This document shows, one piece after another, positions 31,091 to 34,414 of a stretch of 34,414 bases of DNA. Source of the DNA: Oscillospiraceae bacterium (GTDB lineage Bacteria > Bacillota > Clostridia > Oscillospirales > Oscillospiraceae); NCBI GenBank assembly GCA_015067585.1, contig SVMC01000016.1, positions 1 through 34,414 of the forward strand, in the 5' to 3' direction. A program made the translations under genes and the position numbers. The notes below the pieces were generated by a model that had not been told where the DNA came from, searched no databases, and saw nothing but the letters and a program-made list of their open reading frames with translations. Each line of letters opens with the position of its first letter. Within the stretch, counting starts at the first letter, position 1.

Positions 31091-32470
31091 ATGATCGACC
31101 TGAATGAATCAAGACCCTTGCCACTTTATGAATCGGTCTACCGTCAGCTTCGTGAGGAGATCAGCACCGGGCAGCGAAAAGCCGGGGAGAAGCTCCCCTC
31201 AAAGCGTACCCTTGCCTCCCAGCTTGGCATCAGCATCAATACGGTGGAAACGGCCTACCGTCAGTTGGAGTCCGAGGGCTATGTGGAAGCACGAGAGCGA
31301 AGCGGCTTCTATGTGCTGCCCCTTTCCGTGCTGAAGCAGGGAACTGTGCGGGAGCTGCAGCCTGATTATGTGCAGCACTGCCCAAAACCGGAGATCGATT
31401 TTGCGGTGGGTGCGGTGGATGAGGCGTTGTTTCCCATGGGCATCTGGCAAAGATTGACCCGCGCCAGCCTGAATACGGCGGGCATCCTGAACCGAAGCGA
31501 GGCTCAGGGCGATGCCGGTCTGCGGCTGGAGATCGCCCGCTATCTTGCCCGGGCCAGAGGTGTCCACTGCGACCCGGAGCAGATTCTCCTTGGCCCGGGA
31601 ACGGATTATCTCATGCAGGTGCTCAGCGGCCTTCTGCCGGAGTGCTGCACCTTTGCGGTGGAAAATCCCGCCTACCATAAGGCATATCTCCACTTTTCCC
31701 GCATGGGCCATCAGGTGCTGCCGGCAAAAATGGACGGCAAAGGCGTGCTTATTGAACCGCTGGAAGAACTTGACAATATCGTAGTCTATACCGCCCCGTC
31801 GCATCAATACCCCCTTGGCTTTGCCATGCCCATGGGCAGACGCACGGCGCTGCTTTCCTGGTGCAGCCGGGGCAGCTTCCGCTATGTGATCGAGGATGAT
31901 TATGACTCTGAGTTTCGCTATGACGCAAGGCCCCTGCCGTCGCTGCAGAGCATCGACCATTTGGACCGGGTGGTGTACCTTGGCACCATGTCCGGTGTGA
32001 TCTCGCCCTCCCTTCGCATCAGCTATATGATCCTGCCGCCTGCGCTGCTGTCCAGTCTGCGGAAGCAGCCGGTGCCCTATTCCTGCGGCATTTCCACCTT
32101 GTCCCAGTTCACCCTGCGGGAATTTATGGCCCAGGGCTATTTTGAGAAGCATCTGAACCGGATGCGCGTGTGCTATAAAAACCGCCGTCGGGAGCTGGAA
32201 GAACTGCTCCGACCCTATGAGAAAACCCTGCGGGTCATCGGTGCGCAGGCAGGCAGTTACCTCCTTGTGCAGATAAAAAACGGGGCAGGGGAGCGGACAC
32301 TTTGCGATACCGCCCTGGAGAAAGGCGTGGGCGTATATCCCATCAGTCCCTATTTTATAGCAGAAATACCGCCGGAGTATCGCAATACGGTGCTGCTTGG
32401 CTTTGGTAATCTCACAAGTGGGCAAATGCGCCGGGGCGTTGCCCTTCTGGCGGAAGCATGGAATCTGTAA
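31091..32470 (+). CDS. MocR/PdxR-type GntR regulator with aminotransferase-like domain lacking the PLP lysine
   Basis: The 459-residue protein starts at ATG 31091, with AAGGAGGGG upstream. Residues 1-75 form a GntR winged helix (PLYESVYRQLREEIS, LPSKRTLASQLGIS, NTVETAYRQLESEGYV). From about 100 an aminotransferase fold follows, with GPGTDYLMQVLSGL, ENPAYHKAY, APSHQYPLGFAMPMGRR, IEDDYDSEFRY and LGTMSGVISPSLRISYM. In MocR proteins the PLP-binding Lys sits in a GTFSK motif; here G302 takes that position (codon 31994-31996). Other PLP-site residues are retained, so the domain may sense a ligand without a Schiff base. It is divergent from TraX-FliB and probably regulates that operon and itself. 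Confidence 0.93.
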   Translation: MIDLNESRPLPLYESVYRQLREEISTGQRKAGEKLPSKRTLASQLGISINTVETAYRQLESEGYVEARERSGFYVLPLSVLKQGTVRELQPDYVQHCPKPEIDFAVGAVDEALFPMGIWQRLTRASLNTAGILNRSEAQGDAGLRLEIARYLARARGVHCDPEQILLGPGTDYLMQVLSGLLPECCTFAVENPAYHKAYLHFSRMGHQVLPAKMDGKGVLIEPLEELDNIVVYTAPSHQYPLGFAMPMGRRTALLSWCSRGSFRYVIEDDYDSEFRYDARPLPSLQSIDHLDRVVYLGTMSGVISPSLRISYMILPPALLSSLRKQPVPYSCGISTLSQFTLREFMAQGYFEKHLNRMRVCYKNRRRELEELLRPYEKTLRVIGAQAGSYLLVQIKNGAGERTLCDTALEKGVGVYPISPYFIAEIPPEYRNTVLLGFGNLTSGQMRRGVALLAEAWNL

Positions 32471-32486
32471 CGGGTAATTTCTTCCT

Positions 32487-32515
32487 TTGTAATCGTCCCA
32501 ACTTTCGGGCATACT
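32487..32515 (+). promoter_or_regulatory. Promoter for the DUF1540 gene
   Basis: TTGTAA (32487-32492), a 17-bp spacer and CATACT (32510-32515) lie 31 bp before the start. The CATACTA string also matches the -10 of forespore sigma-F/G promoters, so the sigma factor is uncertain. Confidence 0.5.
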
Positions 32516-32546
32516 AAGCCTGCAATAAACGAAAGGAGGACACACC

Positions 32547-32714
32547 ATGAATGCTGATCATGCAAACAAGTCCATTGCCTGCACCGTGACCCAGTGCCGT
32601 CATCACTGCGGTGATTGCGACTACTGCTCTCTGGATAAGATCCTCGTGGGTACCCATGAAGCCAATCCCACTGCGGACCAGTGCACCGACTGCAAGTCTT
32701 TCCTGAGAAAGTAA
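32547..32714 (+). CDS. DUF1540 Cys-rich miniprotein
   Basis: The 55-residue protein starts at ATG 32547, 7 nt after GGAGG (32535-32539). It carries the DUF1540 pattern: SIACTVTQCRHHCGDCDYCS, then LDKILVGTHEANPT, then QCTDCKSF. Seven Cys (12, 17, 21, 24, 27, 46, 49) probably bind zinc or another metal. The family is common and usually small in clostridia, where the function is unknown; some members are spore-associated. It sits alone between the MocR gene and a hairpin. Confidence 0.88.
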   Translation: MNADHANKSIACTVTQCRHHCGDCDYCSLDKILVGTHEANPTADQCTDCKSFLRK

Positions 32715-32723
32715 AGATGCGCT

Positions 32724-32757
32724 TGAACCCTCCGCAGGTTTCCTTGCGGAGGGTTCA
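32724..32757. terminator. Hairpin between convergent genes
   Basis: A perfect 13-bp stem (32724-32736 with 32745-32757) has an 8-nt loop. No long T-run follows on either strand. Its right edge contains the stop codon of the leftward YihY gene. Confidence 0.65.
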
Positions 32758-33552
32758 GCTATGCTTCCGTAGGCGTTCATTGAGCAGCGCCCCCAGAAGT
32801 ACGATCTCCAGACAGAAGTACAGCCACAGCATGGTCATCGCCACCATTGCAACGCTGCCATAGACTCTGGAATACCCACGGAATAGCTTCGCCCAGACGG
32901 AGAACAGCCATGAAAACAGTACCCAACCACCGGCAGTGAGCAGGCTCCCCGGAAAACTCTGCCGCAGGCTTCGCTTTCCCGGAGGAAAGGTGCGGTAGAT
33001 CAGCAGAAACAGCACGGTGAGGAATAAGAAAGCAATGCCCCCTCTGCCCCTGAGAAGAAAACGCAAAACCTCCACTATGGGCGCCTGCGCTGCCCCGAGA
33101 ATGCGCAGCATTGTGCGCCCAAGGGCGAAGAGAGAAAAGGTCAGCAGCAGCGCCAGTAAAAACGCAGCTGTATAGCCGATGGCAAGCAATCGTAGCTTCA
33201 GGAAGCTCCTGTGTTCCCTGTCATGACAAATGCGCCGCAGCCCCTGCAGCAGCCCATAGATGCCCCGTGAAGCAGACCAAAGACCTGTCAGCGCGGAAAT
33301 AGACAACAGCGGCCCCGATCCGACATCAAGGGAGCGAATGGCTTCCCTGAAAAGGGGAAACAGCACATCCGGAATCAGCTGCCGAAAAAAGGAAAAAAAC
33401 TCCTCCGTAGACAGCGCCAGATGTCCGATCAAACCAAGCAACAGCGCCATGGCCGGAAACAGGGAAAGAAGCAGAAAAAATGCCGCATTGGCCGCATAAA
33501 CCGGTAATTGCGCATCAGAAATTGCCTTTTTCCACGATAACAGCCACTCCAT
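32755..33552 (-). CDS. YihY/BrkB (UPF0761) family inner-membrane protein
   Basis: The 265-residue protein has six to seven membrane helices. Family signatures are AANAAFFLLLSLFPAMALLLG, a SALTGLWSASRGIYGLLQGL helix, a region around IYRTFPPGKR, and the C-terminal YSRVYGSVAMVAMTMLWLY. It was once called RNase BN, but the family is a membrane protein of unclear function. AAAGGAGG precedes the ATG at 33552. Its length is near normal. It reads leftward, converging on DUF1540. Confidence 0.92.
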   Translation of the reverse strand: MEWLLSWKKAISDAQLPVYAANAAFFLLLSLFPAMALLLGLIGHLALSTEEFFSFFRQLIPDVLFPLFREAIRSLDVGSGPLLSISALTGLWSASRGIYGLLQGLRRICHDREHRSFLKLRLLAIGYTAAFLLALLLTFSLFALGRTMLRILGAAQAPIVEVLRFLLRGRGGIAFLFLTVLFLLIYRTFPPGKRSLRQSFPGSLLTAGGWVLFSWLFSVWAKLFRGYSRVYGSVAMVAMTMLWLYFCLEIVLLGALLNERLRKHS

Positions 33553-33648
33553 CCTGCCGCCCTCCTTTCAAGGTCATACGCAAGCAGTATGCCTCCCGCG
33601 GAAAAAACTATGCAGCGATACAAAACCACGAAAACCCGGAGATTCTCC

Positions 33649-33677
33649 TTGATTTTCCTCCGATTCGCTGATATAAT
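33649..33677 (+). promoter_or_regulatory. Orphan consensus promoter
   Basis: TTGATT (33649-33654), a 17-bp spacer and TATAAT (33672-33677) are very close to consensus. No coding gene follows within 550 bases; only the tRNA region lies downstream. Confidence 0.65.
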
Positions 33678-33871
33678 AACCCTGCGCCAAAAGTAAATAC
33701 GGAGTGGTATCGAAGTGGTAATAACGGGGCTGACTCGAAAAATTTGAGACCATTTGGCAGTTTCGTCCGTAGAATAACCTTGGTTTTATTAGGGTTTTCA
33801 AACTTGAAAATCGAATAATTTTTAGTTTTCTTTCCTGTTTTTCTTCCCAAAAGTTTTTAAACGAATTCTTA

Positions 33872-33900
33872 TTGGTCGGAAAAACAGATTGAAATATACT
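33872..33900 (+). promoter_or_regulatory. Promoter at the tRNA-Ser fragment
   Basis: TTGGTC (33872-33877), a 17-bp spacer and TATACT (33895-33900) end only 3 bp before the truncated tRNA copy. This spacing is tight for starting at tRNA base 1, but the promoter could transcribe through to the intact tRNA 180 bp on. Confidence 0.55.
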
Positions 33901-33903
33901 CGT

Positions 33904-33943
33904 GGAGAGTTGTCCGAGTGGTCGAAGGTGCGAAACTCGAAAT
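33904..33943 (+). pseudogene. Truncated 5' half of tRNA-Ser
   Basis: Bases 33903-33943 are identical to 34083-34123, which cover the tRNA-Ser acceptor 5' strand, D arm and anticodon stem-loop up to the anticodon loop 3' side. After 33943 the copies diverge, and no variable arm, T arm or acceptor 3' strand follows. The break in the anticodon loop is a known integration point for tyrosine recombinases, so this is probably an integration or excision remnant, or a tandem duplication. Confidence 0.85.
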
Positions 33944-34027
33944 CAGAGGGTATTCATGTAAGGGTACTTCTTGAAACCCCTTTATTTACAAGGCTTTTCG
34001 CGTATTTAAAACAACTAAAAATTTATG

Positions 34028-34050
34028 AGTTCTCTCCATCAGTTCTCTCC
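34028..34050 (+). repeat. AGTTCTCTCC direct repeat
   Basis: AGTTCTCTCC occurs at 34028-34037 and 34041-34050, 13 bp apart, between the two tRNA copies. It resembles recombinase arm sites or the tRNA acceptor end, but the meaning is unknown. Confidence 0.5.
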
Positions 34051-34083
34051 TTTTTCCGGAGCGCTGATGTTGGGATAGATCAT

Positions 34084-34171
34084 GGAGAGTTGTCCGAGTG
34101 GTCGAAGGTGCGAAACTCGAAATTTCGTGTGGAGCGATCCACCTAGGGTTCGAATCCCTAACTCTCCGCCA
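34084..34171 (+). tRNA. tRNA-Ser(CGA)
   Basis: The 88-nt gene folds into a full serine tRNA. The acceptor pairs GGAGAGT with ACTCTCC. The D arm begins TCCGAGTGGTCGAAGG. The anticodon stem CGAAA/TTTCG closes a CTCGAAA loop with anticodon CGA, which reads UCG. A long variable arm (GTGGA-GCGA-TCCAC) marks the type II tRNA. The T arm is TAGGG-TTCGAAT-CCCTA, and CCA is encoded at 34169-34171. It is immediately followed by a terminator and an integrase gene, so it is a likely att site. Confidence 0.95.
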
Positions 34172-34179
34172 ATGCCATT

Positions 34180-34217
34180 GCCAACAGCTGTTTTTCGGCT
34201 GTTGGCTTTGCTTTTTT
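34180..34217 (+). terminator. Terminator after tRNA-Ser
   Basis: An 11-bp stem with one G-T pair (34180-34190 with 34196-34206) closes on a TTTTT loop and is followed by TTTGCTTTTTT. Confidence 0.85.
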
Positions 34218-34226
34218 AGATAGAGC

Positions 34227-34414
34227 CTAATTCGGTTCAAGACTTAATCCATTGAGCATTGCTTCAGCGGAGCTCAGCTTTGAACTGTAATCCAGATGTG
34301 CGTAAACATTGGCGGTGGTTGAAAAATCACTGTGTCCCAGCCACTCTTGAATCTGCTTCATTGAAACGCCATTCGCAAGCAAAAGAGATGCGCAGCTATG
34401 CCTCAGGTCGTGAA
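34227..34414 (-). CDS. Tyrosine recombinase/phage integrase, C-terminal fragment (partial)
   Basis: The last 61 residues of an integrase read leftward, with the stop at 34227-34229; the rest lies to the right of the window. The catalytic box II is HDLRHSCASLLLANG, containing the HxxR His and Arg. EWLGHSDFSTTANVYAHLD follows, with LGH and the nucleophile Tyr in VYAHL. A short tail ends the protein. Phage and ICE integrases often sit next to the tRNA they use, as here (tRNA-Ser 56 bp away), so an element begins here and extends rightward. Confidence 0.92.
   Translation of the reverse strand, partial: HDLRHSCASLLLANGVSMKQIQEWLGHSDFSTTANVYAHLDYSSKLSSAEAMLNGLSLEPN

Larger units (their letters stand above)
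33553..33903. other. AT-rich intergenic region without a supported gene
   Basis: No coding frame with a ribosome site is visible in these 350 bases. The region holds a consensus rightward promoter (33649-33677), an AGTGGTA pair about 12 bp apart (near 33703-33720), a short hairpin with the arms TTTTCAA and TTGAAAA around AC (near 33796-33811), and a T-rich tract (near 33818-33842) that could end a short transcript of about 150 nt. The right end carries the tRNA promoter. Confidence 0.5.

Noticed and set aside
31199-32548. Long leftward open frame (449 codons) opposite the MocR gene
   Set aside because: It lies wholly on the antisense of a gene with clear GntR and aminotransferase motifs, and it has no family resemblance or ribosome site.
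33553-33903. 6S RNA, SRP RNA or tmRNA considered for the gap
   Set aside because: The conserved cores of these RNAs (long closing stem, GGAA-type SRP loop, tRNA-like ends) are not visible.
33889-34146. Rightward frame with the peptide GELSEWSKVRNSK twice
   Set aside because: It comes from reading the two tRNA-Ser 5' copies. It is not a protein repeat.
33986-34240. Leftward frame of 84 codons containing RVRDSNPR
   Set aside because: It is antisense to the tRNA-Ser gene. The SNPR string is the well-known false protein from the T-arm, and no ribosome site is present.

Overview
The window looks like a chromosomal segment of a Clostridia-type Firmicute, most like the gut Oscillospirales/Ruminococcaceae group. 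The supporting signs are strong AGGAGG ribosome binding sites, consensus sigma-A promoters, an SLH-domain surface protein, a DUF1540 miniprotein, and a dcw cell-division cluster in Gram-positive order (mraZ-rsmH-ftsL-PBP-murE-murF-mraY-ftsW-murG-murA-divIB-ftsZ). MurE carries the DNPR motif, which predicts meso-diaminopimelate peptidoglycan. The genus cannot be fixed from the sequence alone.

Layout. (1) 1-2569: the 3' part of a secreted SLH protein, followed by two hairpins. (2) 2740-4754: a Cys-rich protein of unknown function converges on a DUF362/ferredoxin protein. (3) 4858-8879: an operon of an LCP cell-wall ligase, a ProXp/YbaK tRNA deacylase, a D-2-hydroxyacid dehydrogenase and GluQRS. 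A single CBS-pair gene follows. (4) 9483-23954: the dcw cluster. Its promoter is followed by five 10-bp-spaced GAG-type elements that fit an MraZ autoregulatory operator. ftsZ has its own promoter. ftsA, murD, murC and murB are absent from the run. (5) 23981-26216: a two-gene operon of a COG0523/CobW-type GTPase with a duplicated, roughly 90-residue His-rich metal-binding insert, and a second P-loop protein apparently fused to a YcgQ/DUF1980-like domain. (6) 26248-29198: a visibly AT-richer two-gene unit (small membrane-anchored protein plus acyltransferase-3 membrane protein) with an elaborate leader. (7) 29216-32470: a TraX-FliB operon, divergent from a MocR/GntR regulator whose PLP-lysine position is Gly. 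(8) 32487-33552: a DUF1540 miniprotein and a convergent YihY membrane protein. (9) 33553-34414: an AT-rich intergenic stretch with orphan promoters, a truncated 5' copy of tRNA-Ser, the intact tRNA-Ser(CGA), a terminator, and the C-terminus of a tyrosine integrase. This is the border of an integrated element that continues to the right of the window.

How the genes work together. Most of the window builds and divides the cell wall: precursor synthesis (MurA, E, F, G, MraY), septal synthesis (FtsW, class B PBP, FtsL, DivIB, FtsZ), and wall decoration (LCP, SLH protein, possibly the acyltransferase). The least explained parts are the GTPase pair, the Gly-substituted MocR regulator with its divergent TraX-FliB operon, the leader of the acyltransferase unit, and the duplicated tRNA-Ser junction.
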